A stretch of 58,394 nt of DNA. It comes from Lacticaseibacillus songhuajiangensis. GTDB lineage: Bacteria; Bacillota; Bacilli; Lactobacillales; Lactobacillaceae. The DNA is taken from positions 1 through 58,394 of the forward strand of contig NZ_RHNR01000010.1 of NCBI RefSeq assembly GCF_003946025.1. The letters run 5' to 3'. Both the position numbers and the translations under genes were made by a program. The notes below the pieces were generated by a model that was not told where the DNA came from, made no database searches, and saw nothing but the letters and a program-made list of their open reading frames with translations. Shown here in pieces: positions 16,218 through 25,218 of the stretch (position 1 is the first letter of the stretch; each line of letters opens with the position of its first letter).

Positions 16218-16763
16218 CTATTCCATCGAAGCCATTTTCGTCAACATTTTGCCCAATTTCAGAGTCGTGTTGCGATTACGAATGGAGACGAGCGGATAGT
16301 AGGGTTCTGGCAACATCTTGGCGTACAGCGCGCGGGAGTAGTTGACCTTCTGCGGCGAACTCCAGAAGATGACGTCGGGAGCGAAGGCGATGCGGTCGTA
16401 AGCGGTGGCCTTGCTGCGGATGAGCTCATCGAACGCGTCTTCGTAACCGGGCAACTTGAAGAGAGCGTTGTGGCGGAAGTTCGCGTCTTGTCCCCACCAG
16501 TCGGGGACAGCGGCCAAGCTTGCGGCCACTTCTGGCGCGCTCAGCACAACGCTCGCAATCGGGAAGTCGTAGTTCGCAGCTAGAATCTGAGTTGCAAAAG
16601 CGGCGGGATCCGCGCCCTCATAGCTGAACAAAAGGTTGCCGCTGTTGATATAGCTGCGTACGTTGGCCGCACCAGCGGCAGTGAACTGTGCGCGCAGGTC
16701 AGCCATGACAACGCGGTGACTGCCGCCAACGTTGACACCGCGCAGGAGTAGTAAGTAGTCCAT
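16218..16763 (-). CDS. DUF1697 family protein
   Basis: 181-aa protein with the DUF1697 pattern: LLLLRGVNVGG near the N-terminus, LRAQFTAAGAANVRSYINSGNLLF, and NRNTTLKLGKMLTKM near the end. GGAGG precedes the ATG. Molecular function is unknown for the family. It stands alone on the minus strand, next to a large palindromic repeat element. Confidence 0.87.
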   Translation of the reverse strand: MDYLLLLRGVNVGGSHRVVMADLRAQFTAAGAANVRSYINSGNLLFSYEGADPAAFATQILAANYDFPIASVVLSAPEVAASLAAVPDWWGQDANFRHNALFKLPGYEDAFDELIRSKATAYDRIAFAPDVIFWSSPQKVNYSRALYAKMLPEPYYPLVSIRNRNTTLKLGKMLTKMASME

Positions 16764-16870
16764 GAATAGCCTCCGAGTAGTTTAGTGGAAACAGTATACC
16801 GCTTGTGTAGACATTGTGCTATCCTGCATACTCCAGTAGAGATTGCGCACACTGATGGAGTTTGCACTGA

Positions 16871-17138
16871 GGGAATGGGGCGGATTGGCGGCGCGAGCGG
16901 GGACGAAGTGGCGAAAACATTAGCATTTGGAGACTCGGCGTGGTTTTTCGCCGAGGCTGCACATGCTGATGTCGGGAGCGCAGAATTGACGCTGGTCTTG
17001 CGGCAATTCTGCCAGCGGAAGACGGCAGGGCCAGTCGACCTCGCGCTTTAGCGCGTAGTGAGACGGACACCGTAGGACCGGCTGAAGCGGTCCCCGCCAC
17101 GCAGTCCCCAGCGAGCAGAGCCAATCCGCCCCATTCCC
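16871..17138. repeat. Nested palindromic element, copy A (reverse orientation)
   Basis: 268 bp bounded by a perfect 19-bp inverted repeat (GGGAATGGGGCGGATTGGC at the left end). On the minus strand it contains the family core: GGCGGGGACCGCTTCAG, then GTCTTCCGCTGGCAGAATTG, CCGCAAGACCAGCGTCAATT, CTGCGCTCCCGA, then a long hairpin with loop AAAAACCA, then TTTTCGCC. Stems differ from the other copies but are complementary within this copy (GCAGAATTG with CAATTCTGC). Confidence 0.8.
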
Positions 17139-17349
17139 GGAGTAGAGCCGATGACCACAAAAGAATTGTGATTGGATAGTGGCTTCCGATATATAGAGTG
17201 CTTCGACGCCGGCCGACTCCTGACCAATCTGAGTTACGGTGAGGAGTCGGCCACCTACGCTTCGCTTCGGATGTAGGAGAGTACGTGCAAAAGCACTACT
17301 CTCCCAGCATTGAAACGTGGACCGCAATGCAGCTTCCTCCGCCTAACCC
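17139..17349. other. Intergenic stretch with two further hairpins
   Basis: No gene is supported. It contains GGCCGACTCCT...AGGAGTCGGCC (about 17209-17262) and GGAGAGTA-cGTGC-AAAA-GCACtACTCTCC (about 17277-17303). Neither has a T tract. Confidence 0.5.
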
Positions 17350-17392
17350 AAAAAGGTCTTAACTCCCAATTGCGGGGAGTTAAGACCTTTTT
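17350..17392. terminator. fruRKA terminator (bidirectional)
   Basis: AAAAAGGTCTTAACTCCC-AATTGCG-GGGAGTTAAGACCTTTTT, 38 bp downstream of the fruA stop on the minus strand. Confidence 0.9.
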
Positions 17393-17430
17393 ACGTTAGT
17401 GCTCAGAAGCTAACCGCATTGCGGCCCACT

Positions 17431-19380
17431 CTAATCTTGCTTAGCCTTTGGCCGCCAGATCCCAAGAATCAGACCAGCGACGATGGCGCCGACGAGCAGG
17501 GAAACGAGGAAGCCGACCTTTTGGTTGGTCAGGGCCAGCGCCACAATTCCACCGTGGGGAGCAGGGACGTTAACCTTGAACAGCTGGGTCAAACCACCAG
17601 CGATTGCACTCCCGATAACGGAACTCCCGATAACGTGCACGGGGTCGGTTGCGGCAAATGGAATCGCACCTTCAGTGATGAAGGTCAAACCAAGAACGTA
17701 GTTAGAAAGTCCGGACTGCCGTTCCTGCGCGGTGAATTTTGCAGGGAAGAAGGTGGAGGCGATGGCGATTGCCAGTGGTGGAATCATCCCACCAACCATG
17801 ACAGCGGCCATCCAGCGACCATCGGTGTAACCAGATGCGGAGTAAATCCCAATAGCGAAGGTGTAAGCCGCCTTGTTGAAAGGACCACCCATGTCGATAC
17901 TCATCATCGCGGCGAGGATAATCCCAACCAGGATGGCGTTACCAGTACCCATGCTTTCCAGGAAGTGGATCAGGGCACCATTGATTGCGGCGAAAATTGG
18001 GTTGACGGCGAAGAACATGATGAGCCCGATAATGGCGAGGCCGACAACTGGGTAGAGCAGAATCGTCTTCAGACCGTCGAGTGACTTCGGTAGACCCTTG
18101 AAGGCCTTCTTCAGGTAAACGACCATCCACCCGGCGATGAACCCGGCAACCAGACCACCAAGGAATCCGGACGGGTTGCTTGCCTTAACCACGGAAGCTT
18201 GGGCGAGGGTGGCCATGTAACCACCGACAAACCCAGGCATCAGTGCAGGACGATCACCAATACTCATCGCGATGTAAGCGGCGAGGACTGGTACCAGGAA
18301 GCTGAAGGCGTAGTTCCCGAGGCCGTTGGTGAAGGTGAAGAGCATGGACTTGGGACCCGCATACTGTTCGAAGATGAAGGAGAGGGCCATGATAATCCCA
18401 CCACCGACAACGAATGGCAGCATGTTGGACACACCGTTCATCAAGTCCTTGTAGATGCGGTTCCAGAGCGTGCCGGTTGACTCTTCTTCAGCGGCATCAC
18501 TGCTTGCGCCGGTGCCGGCGTAAATGCCGCCCTTTTCATCCAGGGTGTCCTGAATGAGTTCTTGTGGCTTCTTAATTCCGTCGATAACGGGGTGGTTAAT
18601 CAGGTGCTTGCCAGAGAAACGGTTCATTTCAACCTTCTTGTCGGCGGCAATGATGACTCCGACGGCGCGGTTGATGTCGTTTGCGGTCAGCTGGTGCTTG
18701 ACCCCTTCAGAACCGTTGGTTTCAACCTTAATGTCGACGCCCATCTTCTCGGCAGTTTCCTTCAGGGCAGCTTCGGCCATGTAGGTGTGCGCAATCCCAG
18801 TTGGGCAGGCGGTAACAGCGACGATGTAAGGCTTGGTGTCAGTCTGCTGTGCAGTGGCTGCTTGCGTTGCTGCGGCTTCAGCGGCCTTTTCCTTGGCTTC
18901 GTCAGCGGCATCCTTTTCGTCTTTAGCTTTCTGGGCGGCGGCGAAGAGGCGCTGCACATCATCAGGTGTTTCGGCCTGGTTGAGCTGGGCCACCAGGTCA
19001 GGGTTGATGAGCAGGGAAGACAGGGCGGAGAGGGCGGCCAAGTGCGTGTTGTCCGCACCCTCAGGCGCTGCAATCATGAAGAACAAGTGGGCGGGCTGGC
19101 CGTCCAGGGAGTCGTAGTCCACGCCGGCGTTGCTCTTGGCGAAGAGGACGGCGGCGGTGGTGACCGCTTTGTCCTTGGCGTGCGGCATCGCAATGCCATC
19201 ACCAATCCCGGTGGTGGATTCCGCTTCCCGCTTCAAAATGTCCTGCTTGTAGAGGGCGGCGTCAGTGATGATGCCGCTGGCTGCGTACTTGGCGACCATT
19301 TCGTCAATGACCCCGGCCTTATCGGTGGCCTGCAGGTCCATGATCATGATGTCTTTCCGCAAAAGTTCACGAATGTCCAT
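17431..19380 (-). CDS. fruA: Fructose PTS transporter, EIIABC
   Basis: 649-aa fused phosphotransferase permease in the order IIA-IIB-IIC. IIA has the phospho-histidine H67 (GIGDGIAMPHAKD). An Ala/Glu/Lys-rich linker (about 145-182) follows. IIB has the phospho-cysteine C192 (AVTACPTGIAHTYM). IIC contains many membrane segments, starting near residue 310. It imports fructose as fructose 1-phosphate, the substrate of the upstream fruK. GGAGG precedes the ATG, 11 bp after fruK. This is the typical fruRKA order. Confidence 0.95.
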   Translation of the reverse strand: MDIRELLRKDIMIMDLQATDKAGVIDEMVAKYAASGIITDAALYKQDILKREAESTTGIGDGIAMPHAKDKAVTTAAVLFAKSNAGVDYDSLDGQPAHLFFMIAAPEGADNTHLAALSALSSLLINPDLVAQLNQAETPDDVQRLFAAAQKAKDEKDAADEAKEKAAEAAATQAATAQQTDTKPYIVAVTACPTGIAHTYMAEAALKETAEKMGVDIKVETNGSEGVKHQLTANDINRAVGVIIAADKKVEMNRFSGKHLINHPVIDGIKKPQELIQDTLDEKGGIYAGTGASSDAAEEESTGTLWNRIYKDLMNGVSNMLPFVVGGGIIMALSFIFEQYAGPKSMLFTFTNGLGNYAFSFLVPVLAAYIAMSIGDRPALMPGFVGGYMATLAQASVVKASNPSGFLGGLVAGFIAGWMVVYLKKAFKGLPKSLDGLKTILLYPVVGLAIIGLIMFFAVNPIFAAINGALIHFLESMGTGNAILVGIILAAMMSIDMGGPFNKAAYTFAIGIYSASGYTDGRWMAAVMVGGMIPPLAIAIASTFFPAKFTAQERQSGLSNYVLGLTFITEGAIPFAATDPVHVIGSSVIGSAIAGGLTQLFKVNVPAPHGGIVALALTNQKVGFLVSLLVGAIVAGLILGIWRPKAKQD

Positions 19381-19391
19381 GTTGTTCCTCC

Positions 19392-20306
19392 CTAAATCTC
19401 TTCAATGGTAATGGTGGCTTCAACTTCGGCAATTTTGGCGGCGGTGGCCAGGTCGGTGGAGAAGGCCGTGGCGCTCCCGCAGGCGATGGCTTTCTTGAAG
19501 CTGGCCAGTTCGTCCTGAGTCTGGGCAAAAGTCCCGGTGAACCCGGCGAGCATCGAATCCCCCGCACCAACGGAGTTCTTCACGTTCCCCTTTGGGACCG
19601 TGCCGTGCCAAGCCTTGTCCTTGGTCACGAGCAAGGCGCCCGCGCCGGCCATGGAGATGAGCACGTGCTTAGCACCAAGGTCCAAGAGTTTGCGACCCGC
19701 CGCAGCGGTTGCTTGGAAACTGTCATACTCCGCGTCGCCGAACAATTCAGCCAGTTCGTGGTGATTAGGTTTGACAACCAGCGGCTTGAGCGGCAGGGTG
19801 TCGAGCAATGCCTGGCCAGTGGTGTCGATAACGAACTCAGCACCGCGCTCGTGGATGAGCGGAATCAAGTCGCGGTAGAAGCTTTCTGGCAAACCGGCTG
19901 GAATACTGCCGGCCATGACGACCACGTCACCGGCCTGAAGCTTGCTGAATTTTGCCCGGAAAGCGGCGATTTCGGCATCCGCAATCTGGGGGCCAGGGGC
20001 GTTCAGTTCGGTTTCATCTTCCGCCTTGAGCTTGACGTTGATGCGCGTGTCACCCGCAATCGGGGTGAAGTCGCAGCCGAGACCGAGTTTTTCGAGGCTC
20101 TGGTTGATGAAGTTGCCGGTGAAGCCGCCGGTGAAGCCCCACGCGGTGGTGGGGATGCTCAGTTCCTTGAGGATGCGGGACACGTTGATGCCTTTACCCC
20201 CGGGGAGCTTGATGGCGCTATCGAGGCGATTAACCAATCCCAGTTCGAGCTTGGGCAGGCCAATCACGTAATCAATTGCTGGATTAATGGTGACTGAGTA
20301 AATCAA
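19392..20306 (-). CDS. fruK: 1-phosphofructokinase
   Basis: 304-aa PfkB-family kinase, fructose 1-phosphate to fructose 1,6-bisphosphate. Seen are the N-terminal TINPAIDYVIGL, the PGGKGINVSRIL motif and the C-terminal NSVGAGDSMLAGF with the catalytic aspartate. The start codon is TTG at 20306, preceded by AGGAGG at seven-base spacing and overlapping the fruR stop by 4 bp, so translation is coupled. Confidence 0.94.
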   Translation of the reverse strand: MIYSVTINPAIDYVIGLPKLELGLVNRLDSAIKLPGGKGINVSRILKELSIPTTAWGFTGGFTGNFINQSLEKLGLGCDFTPIAGDTRINVKLKAEDETELNAPGPQIADAEIAAFRAKFSKLQAGDVVVMAGSIPAGLPESFYRDLIPLIHERGAEFVIDTTGQALLDTLPLKPLVVKPNHHELAELFGDAEYDSFQATAAAGRKLLDLGAKHVLISMAGAGALLVTKDKAWHGTVPKGNVKNSVGAGDSMLAGFTGTFAQTQDELASFKKAIACGSATAFSTDLATAAKIAEVEATITIEEI

Positions 20307-21052
20307 AATTGTGCCTCCTTGATGTTACTGAGCTTCGTGAAGGAATCATCGAGCTCCCGTCTGTCATCGGTGATGATCAGTGCGTCCTGAATCGGCAGAA
20401 CTTGGGCAAAAGAGACCGCGCCGAACTTGCTAGAGTCGGCGAGCACAACTGCCTGGGCACTCTGGCCGGCAGCGACACGCTTGGTCGCGGCTTCCTCGGG
20501 ATCAGGTGTCGTGCAGCCGTATTCGGCATGCACCCCGTTGGTGCCGAGAAAGGCGATGTTGAAGCGGTACTGGCCCAGTGACCGGACCGCTTCGGCACCG
20601 ATAACCGCCTTGGTTAGCGGCTTAACGCTGCCACCCAGCAGAATTGTTTTGATGCCGTAGTCAGCAAGCATCGACGCGTTGTCAACCCCAGTGGTCACGA
20701 CCGTGATGTCCTTGCCGCGCAGCAGCGGAATCATCGCGCCGGTGCTGGTGCCGGCATCCAGAAAGATGAGGGCGCCGTTGTTCACCATGTCGGCGGCCGC
20801 ACGGGCAATCGCCATCTTGGCGGCGGTGTGCACCGTGGCCTTTTCCTGGACGCCGGCTTCGGCGGTCAGGCTGGCGGTCTTCTCGGCACCACCGTGGACC
20901 CGCCGGAGCAAGCCTTCCTTTTCCAATTCCCCGAGGTCGCGGCGGATGGTCGACTCGGATGCGTCGAGCATATCCGTCAGCTTACGGAGTTGGACCACGC
21001 TCTTTTTGTCGAGCTCGGTCAAAATCTTTCGCTTTCGTTCTTCTGTAAGCAC
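20303..21052 (-). CDS. fruR: DeoR-family fructose operon repressor
   Basis: 249-aa DeoR-type regulator with N-terminal helix-turn-helix (LRKLTDMLDASESTIRRDLGEL) and DeoR signature KEGLLRRVHGGA, followed by a sugar-phosphate sensing domain (FLDAGTSTGAMIPLL). GTG start with AGGTGAT upstream. First gene of fruRKA; fructose 1-phosphate is the usual inducer in this family. Confidence 0.92.
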   Translation of the reverse strand: MLTEERKRKILTELDKKSVVQLRKLTDMLDASESTIRRDLGELEKEGLLRRVHGGAEKTASLTAEAGVQEKATVHTAAKMAIARAAADMVNNGALIFLDAGTSTGAMIPLLRGKDITVVTTGVDNASMLADYGIKTILLGGSVKPLTKAVIGAEAVRSLGQYRFNIAFLGTNGVHAEYGCTTPDPEEAATKRVAAGQSAQAVVLADSSKFGAVSFAQVLPIQDALIITDDRRELDDSFTKLSNIKEAQF

Positions 21053-21074
21053 TTTCTATCACCTCACAAGGGCT

Positions 21075-21102
21075 ATTATACAGGATAACCGCTTACAAGC
21101 AA
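21075..21102 (-). promoter_or_regulatory. fruRKA promoter
   Basis: On the minus strand TTGCTT, 16-bp spacer, TATAAT, just upstream of the fruR GTG. Confidence 0.7.
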
Positions 21103-21111
21103 GCAAAAACG

Positions 21112-21150
21112 GTCAAAAAGTTGCAATTATTTTCGATAAACGTCAAAAAG
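21112..21150. promoter_or_regulatory. Candidate FruR operators
   Basis: GTCAAAAAG occurs at 21112-21120 and 21142-21150, a direct repeat with 30-bp period, about three helical turns. It lies just upstream of the fruR -35. Repeated sites of this kind suit a DeoR-family repressor. Confidence 0.55.
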
Positions 21151-21196
21151 ACGTCAGGACCGGTCATTTTGTGGCGTGTTGGCGGGGAAAAGGCCG

Positions 21197-21410
21197 GGCT
21201 GGAACAGAGGGACTCCGCGACTGGCTACTCCGCGGCGGGGACCGTTCGTGCCCTTCGGTCACTCACTGGCGATTTTGCCGCCCAAACCGCGGCAAAATGC
21301 GCGCTCCCGAGCAAATTAGCGGTGCACACCTGACAAAACCCGTCAGGCATGCACTGCTCATTTGCTTTGCGCCGCTTCGTCGCCAGTCGCTCCGTCCCTC
21401 TGTTCCAGCC
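21197..21410. repeat. Nested palindromic element, copy B (forward)
   Basis: 214 bp bounded by 29-nt inverted repeats with three mismatches (starting GGCTGGAACAGAGGGAC). Core: GGCGGGGACCG, GGCGATTTTGCCG pairing with CGGCAAAATGCGC, GCGCTCCCGAG, then a hairpin with GCAAAT/ATTTGC, GTGCA/TGCAC and CCTGAC-AAAACCC-GTCAGG. It lies in the divergent fruR/GNAT gap. Confidence 0.8.
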
Positions 21411-21545
21411 CCGCCGTGCACTCACGTCATGGGGCTTGTGACCATTGCCTGCGCTATCCGGTGAGTGCTTACCAGCCTTTCGTGCTTGCTTCACTTCATT
21501 AACAGGTCTAAAGTAACAAGCAAAGTAATCCAAAGGAGCAACACT

Positions 21546-22037
21546 ATGGCACTCGAATTCCGCAACGCGCAGGTCGCCGATTTGCCGACCATCATGACGA
21601 TTGAAAACGCGGGCTTTACCCCCGACGAAGCCGCAACTGAAGATAGCATGCGCGAACGCATTGCGCGCATTCCGGATACTTTCATCGTCGCGACAGAAGC
21701 TGATCAGGTGTGCGGTTATATCGTTGGTCCCGCGATTAATGAACGTTACCTCTATGATGAGTTGTTCGCGCACCTGACAGCTAATGACGCCAACGCTCAG
21801 TACCTAAGTGTGCTCAGCTTGGCGGTTGCGCCCGACGCACAGGGGCAGGGCATTGGTGGCCAGTTGCTCGCGGCTTTTGCCGACCGTGCGCGTGCACAGG
21901 GCCGCCGCGGAATCACGCTCACTTGCCTGAAACGGCTAGTGCCATTCTACGAAGCACATGGCTATGTGAACGAAGGCGTGGCGGATTCTGCGCATGCCGG
22001 CGAGACCTGGTACAACATGGTCAGCGAATTGGGGTAA
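21546..22037 (+). CDS. GNAT-family N-acetyltransferase
   Basis: 163-aa acetyltransferase. The acetyl-CoA-binding motif A is YLSVLSLAVAPDAQGQGIGGQLLAAF (about residues 79-104), with the Q/RxxGxG/A signature QGQGIG. The overall layout recalls arylalkylamine-acetyltransferase-like members. The start at 21546 has AAAGGAG. A second GNAT gene follows six bases after the stop. Substrate unknown. Confidence 0.85.
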   Translation: MALEFRNAQVADLPTIMTIENAGFTPDEAATEDSMRERIARIPDTFIVATEADQVCGYIVGPAINERYLYDELFAHLTANDANAQYLSVLSLAVAPDAQGQGIGGQLLAAFADRARAQGRRGITLTCLKRLVPFYEAHGYVNEGVADSAHAGETWYNMVSELG

Positions 22038-22042
22038 TCGGG

Positions 22043-22519
22043 ATGACGAATGCCGTACTACACTTTATAGAAGAAACAGATTCAAACCGGCAGGCATTTC
22101 ACGCGCTTCTGCTAGAAGGCGACAGCGATCCAGCAATTCTGGGCACGTACGAAAACACGGGCCGCTTGTTCAGTCTCCGCCGTGCTGCCGATGATGCGCT
22201 CTGCGCCGTGGCGTTGTTGATGGCCGGAACGGATGCCGACACCGTTGAACTCAAAAACATTGCCGTTGCACCGAACATGCGTGGATGCGGCGTCGGCAGC
22301 ACCATGATTCGGCACTTGCAGACCTGGGCGGCACCCCATTATCGCCAAATGCTCGTGGGCACCGGTGACGCCGACGTGCAAAACCAGCTCTTCTACCAAA
22401 AAAATGGTTTTCGCTACAGTGGTGTGCGGCGCGATTTCTTTGCCGCTTACCAGCCGCCCATCATCAGCAATGGACTGCCATTGCGGGATATGGTGCTGTT
22501 AACTGCCGAATTGCGTTAA
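22043..22519 (+). CDS. GNAT-family N-acetyltransferase
   Basis: 158-aa acetyltransferase with motif A VELKNIAVAPNMRGCGVGSTMIRHL and the C-terminal NQLFYQKNGFRYSG element. It is probably co-transcribed with the preceding GNAT gene, separated by only 5 bp, with GGGG in the gap serving as the ribosome site. It ends with a terminator. Substrate unknown. Confidence 0.83.
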   Translation: MTNAVLHFIEETDSNRQAFHALLLEGDSDPAILGTYENTGRLFSLRRAADDALCAVALLMAGTDADTVELKNIAVAPNMRGCGVGSTMIRHLQTWAAPHYRQMLVGTGDADVQNQLFYQKNGFRYSGVRRDFFAAYQPPIISNGLPLRDMVLLTAELR

Positions 22520-22530
22520 AGCAACTGAAG

Positions 22531-22561
22531 GCTACTCGTAGTGGTACGGGTGGCTATTTTT
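22531..22561 (+). terminator. Intrinsic terminator
   Basis: GCTACTCGTA-GTGG-TACGGGTGGC with G-U pairs, then TATTTTT. Confidence 0.65.
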
Positions 22562-22696
22562 GTGCAATTTTGCATCATATTTTCAATGGATATAAGTCAC
22601 AATAAATATTTTCATCAGCAATGACGCTGTTGTGTGGCCTTGAAACGGAAAAATGCGACAGTTGTCACGTTTTGCCGATTGGCGCTTACATAAAAA

Positions 22697-22725
22697 TTGG
22701 AATAGGTCTACACTGGTAGTATTAC
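22697..22725 (+). promoter_or_regulatory. cfa promoter
   Basis: TTGGAA, 17-bp spacer, TATTAC, 18 bp before the ATG. Confidence 0.5.
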
Positions 22726-22743
22726 GAATTGGAGGCCCATTTG

Positions 22744-23937
22744 ATGTTAGAGAAGACACTTTACAAGCAGATGTTCGCGAACTCGTTCAACATCCCCATT
22801 ACCGTGAATTACTGGGATGGCAGCTCCGACACTTACGGAGAGGGCGCCGTCCAGGCCACCATTACTTTCCGCAAATCGATTCCGCTTAAGGAAATCGCCA
22901 AGAATGCCTCACTCGCACTCGGCGAAGCGTACATGGCTGGCGACATTGACGTCACCGGGCCAAGCGCACGGCCCCTGCAGACGGTTTTGACCGCTGCTTA
23001 CGAATCCGCAGATTCATTCATGCGCAATAACAAGTTCATGCACGTGATTCCTAAGCAGTCCCACAGCGAAAAGGCCAGCAAGAAGGACGTTCAGAGTCAC
23101 TATGACGTTGGGAATAACTTCTACAACCTCTGGCTCGACAAAACGATGACCTACTCCTGTGCCTACTTCGAACACGATGACGACACGCTCGAACAGGCCC
23201 AAATTAACAAGGTCCACCACATTCTGAAGAAGCTCAACCCGCAGCCGGGTCGTTCCTTCCTCGATATTGGTTGCGGTTGGGGCACACTGATGCTGACGGC
23301 GGCCAAGGAATACGGCCTGCACGTGGTTGGTATTACCTTGTCTGAGGAACAGCTGAAGTTCGTTCAGCACCGCATTGACGAAGAAGGCCTCGGCGATGTC
23401 GCTGAAGTCCACCTGGTCGACTACCGGGAACTCAAGCACGAACCTTTTGACTACGTGACCTCCGTCGGCATGTTCGAACATGTTGGTCAGGAAAACCTCG
23501 GCCTGTACTTCAAGGACGTTGCCCGCCTGATGAAGGATGACGGGGTTGCCCTCATCCACGGGATTACCCGCCAGCAAGGTGGTGCCACCAACGCATGGCT
23601 CACCAAGTACATCTTCCCAGGTGGCTACGTACCAGGCTTAGTTGAAAACACGCAGCACATCGTGGACGCCGGGCTCCAGATCAATGACCTGGAACCACTG
23701 CGTCGCCACTACCAGCGCACGACCGAGATGTGGGACGACAACTTCAACGCCGTCCGAGACCAGATTGAAGACATGCAGGGCGTGGAATTCACTCGCATGT
23801 GGGACCTGTATCTGCAGGCCTGCGCCTCATCGTTTGAATCTGGCAACATCGATGTCATCCAGTACCTGCTCACCAAGGGTGCTTCGGGTAAGGAACTGCC
23901 AATGACGCGCGATTACATGTACGCAGATGCGAAATAA
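22744..23937 (+). CDS. cfa: Cyclopropane-fatty-acid-phospholipid synthase
   Basis: 397-aa enzyme that transfers a methylene group from S-adenosylmethionine to unsaturated phospholipid acyl chains in the membrane, typically under acid or stationary-phase stress. Visible: [25 protein letters not shown], the SAM motif [12 protein letters not shown], and VGMFEHVG. The length is close to that of the E. coli enzyme. The start at 22744 has GGAGG. It is monocistronic and followed by a strong terminator. Confidence 0.94.
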   Translation: MLEKTLYKQMFANSFNIPITVNYWDGSSDTYGEGAVQATITFRKSIPLKEIAKNASLALGEAYMAGDIDVTGPSARPLQTVLTAAYESADSFMRNNKFMHVIPKQSHSEKASKKDVQSHYDVGNNFYNLWLDKTMTYSCAYFEHDDDTLEQAQINKVHHILKKLNPQPGRSFLDIGCGWGTLMLTAAKEYGLHVVGITLSEEQLKFVQHRIDEEGLGDVAEVHLVDYRELKHEPFDYVTSVGMFEHVGQENLGLYFKDVARLMKDDGVALIHGITRQQGGATNAWLTKYIFPGGYVPGLVENTQHIVDAGLQINDLEPLRRHYQRTTEMWDDNFNAVRDQIEDMQGVEFTRMWDLYLQACASSFESGNIDVIQYLLTKGASGKELPMTRDYMYADAK

Positions 23938-23942
23938 GTGCT

Positions 23943-23978
23943 AAAAAAGCACCGGTCAAATTTGGCCGGTGTTTTTTT
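23943..23978. terminator. Bidirectional terminator
   Basis: AAAAAAGCACCGGTC-AAATTT-GGCCGGTGTTTTTTT. It serves cfa on the plus strand and the short peptide ORF at 24062-24112 on the minus strand. Confidence 0.85.
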
Positions 23979-24037
23979 ATGACCACCTCGTTTTCCATGA
24001 AGACCTTGCGACGTGACACTGTGCATCGTATGATAAT

Positions 24038-24047
24038 ATCGTACGAT
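24038..24047. repeat. Palindrome downstream of short peptide 1
   Basis: ATCGTACGAT, with a matching CATCGTA arm 11 bp upstream. It sits after the peptide ORF on the minus strand, the same relative position as the palindrome at 33102-33115 in the second module. Confidence 0.5.
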
Positions 24048-24061
24048 GTGGAGGTGCTAGG

Positions 24062-24112
24062 CTAGCCGTTATGACCGGTGACGCCCAACAATAACTCGAG
24101 TAACTCTGACAT
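24062..24112 (-). CDS. Short peptide 1 (16 aa), candidate signal for the adjacent Rgg-like pair
   Basis: ATG to TAG encoding MSELLELLLGVTGHNG. AGGAGG lies nine bases upstream, so it looks actively translated. It is divergent from the regulator pair that starts at 24356. There is no cleavable signal peptide, as in the known leaderless peptide of RopB. A second peptide in the same position of the second module aligns without gaps over 12 residues (ExLxGxxxHNG). The 5' leader contains the hairpin at 24140-24182 and the terminator at 23943-23978 ends the transcript. Coding is inferred from the ribosome site and conservation. Confidence 0.68.
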   Translation of the reverse strand: MSELLELLLGVTGHNG

Positions 24113-24139
24113 ATTCTTGTACCTCCTATTTTTAATGTC

Positions 24140-24182
24140 GGCTCAAGACTTCGCGGAGTGCGATCCGTGTGGGTCTTGAGCC
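24140..24182. other. Hairpin in the leader of short peptide 1
   Basis: GGCTCAAGAC pairs perfectly with GTCTTGAGCC; an inner CGGA/TCCG stem extends it. It lies 12 bp upstream of the peptide ribosome site. A hairpin is also found at this position in module 2. Confidence 0.6.
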
Positions 24183-24355
24183 GTTTGTGCCTTAGCACAG
24201 TCTCATCTTCACATGACACCCCATAATTGCACCAGCATCTAACTCGATAAGTTTCAAAATATTTTTTGTACATAATCAAAACTACTAATCTGACAGTTGT
24301 TTGTTGTTCGCAGGTATTTTTAACCAACTTGGTTTCTTTGTTCAGGAGGAAAAAC

Positions 24356-25207
24356 GTGGAAAAATCATTCGCAATCGGCGCTTTTTTTAAAAAATATCGA
24401 GAACAGCGCCGTATTAGCTTGCGGGCTGCTTCCCCAGATAGTCCGTCAACTTTGTCGCGATTTGAGAATGGTCAATCGCGTATTTCAGGTGAACGTCTGC
24501 GCGCGGTGATGCAGCGTGAAGGTATTCGCTATTGGGATATGCAGCAACACTCTGATCAGTATTTATCGCCTTTTAAACAGGTCGCGGATTTGCTTTATCT
24601 TGAGCGATTTAACATGCAGTCTGAACGCGTGGATGCCGCGGTACGCCAGTATAAAACCCGAACGGTCTCGGCTACCGGACGGTTGCAAGAATTGAATATG
24701 GCGGTACTGGACGCCGTAATGAAGGCTAGAAAGACAGGCGTCACGACCGCCTTGGACATTGAGATTCAGCAAGACATACAGCGCGTATTATTCGCCAGCC
24801 GAGATTGGATTATTTATGACTACTGTTTATTGCGACTAGCGGCCAACTATATGCCTACTGATGTTCTGAAGCGTTGTTTCAAACGTGCCATCGTTCAGCA
24901 GGACATTAGCGGTAGCGAGTATGGTGATTATTATCTGCGGCTGGTTGAACAGGTGAGTTTGGTGCTCTTATGTCGACGTGACGCGGAGGTACAGACGTTG
25001 TGTGCACCACAATTGTCAGACGAATTGGTCAATCGTTTTGATGGCGAAGACGGATTTACAATTCACTTTTTGAATATTATGTTTAATGGCGACACTCGCG
25101 CGGAGGTAGAAACTCGCTTGAGTGAAATGAGCGGGATGCTGAAGACTCTAGGGTTAGTAGAAATGGACAACTACTTTAGAAGCTACATTGAGTTAATCTA
25201 CGGATAG
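24356..25207 (+). CDS. Rgg/MutR-like regulator, first member of pair 1
   Basis: 283-aa cytosolic regulator. Its N-terminal helix-turn-helix resembles Rgg proteins (SPSTLSRFENGQSRISGERLRAVM), and the long alpha-helical C-terminal region (about 75-283) would form the peptide-binding repeat domain. GTG start with AGGAGG. The most similar protein in the window is at 33467, sharing for example STLSR, IS, REG-RYWD, HSDQ, SPFKQ and LERFN. It is followed 11 bp later by a second, different regulator. Role as a peptide-responsive activator is inferred. Confidence 0.75.
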   Translation: MEKSFAIGAFFKKYREQRRISLRAASPDSPSTLSRFENGQSRISGERLRAVMQREGIRYWDMQQHSDQYLSPFKQVADLLYLERFNMQSERVDAAVRQYKTRTVSATGRLQELNMAVLDAVMKARKTGVTTALDIEIQQDIQRVLFASRDWIIYDYCLLRLAANYMPTDVLKRCFKRAIVQQDISGSEYGDYYLRLVEQVSLVLLCRRDAEVQTLCAPQLSDELVNRFDGEDGFTIHFLNIMFNGDTRAEVETRLSEMSGMLKTLGLVEMDNYFRSYIELIYG

Positions 25208-25218
25208 AGGAGGCGGGG

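Noticed and set aside
16871..17138. Insertion sequence or transposon end
   Set aside because: No transposase frame is present, and the inverted repeats differ from copy to copy, unlike IS ends; reported as a structured repeat instead.
23977..24327. 116-codon minus-strand frame covering the short peptide 1 region
   Set aside because: Different frame from the peptide, no ribosome site, odd composition; the 16-codon ORF with AGGAGG explains the region better.
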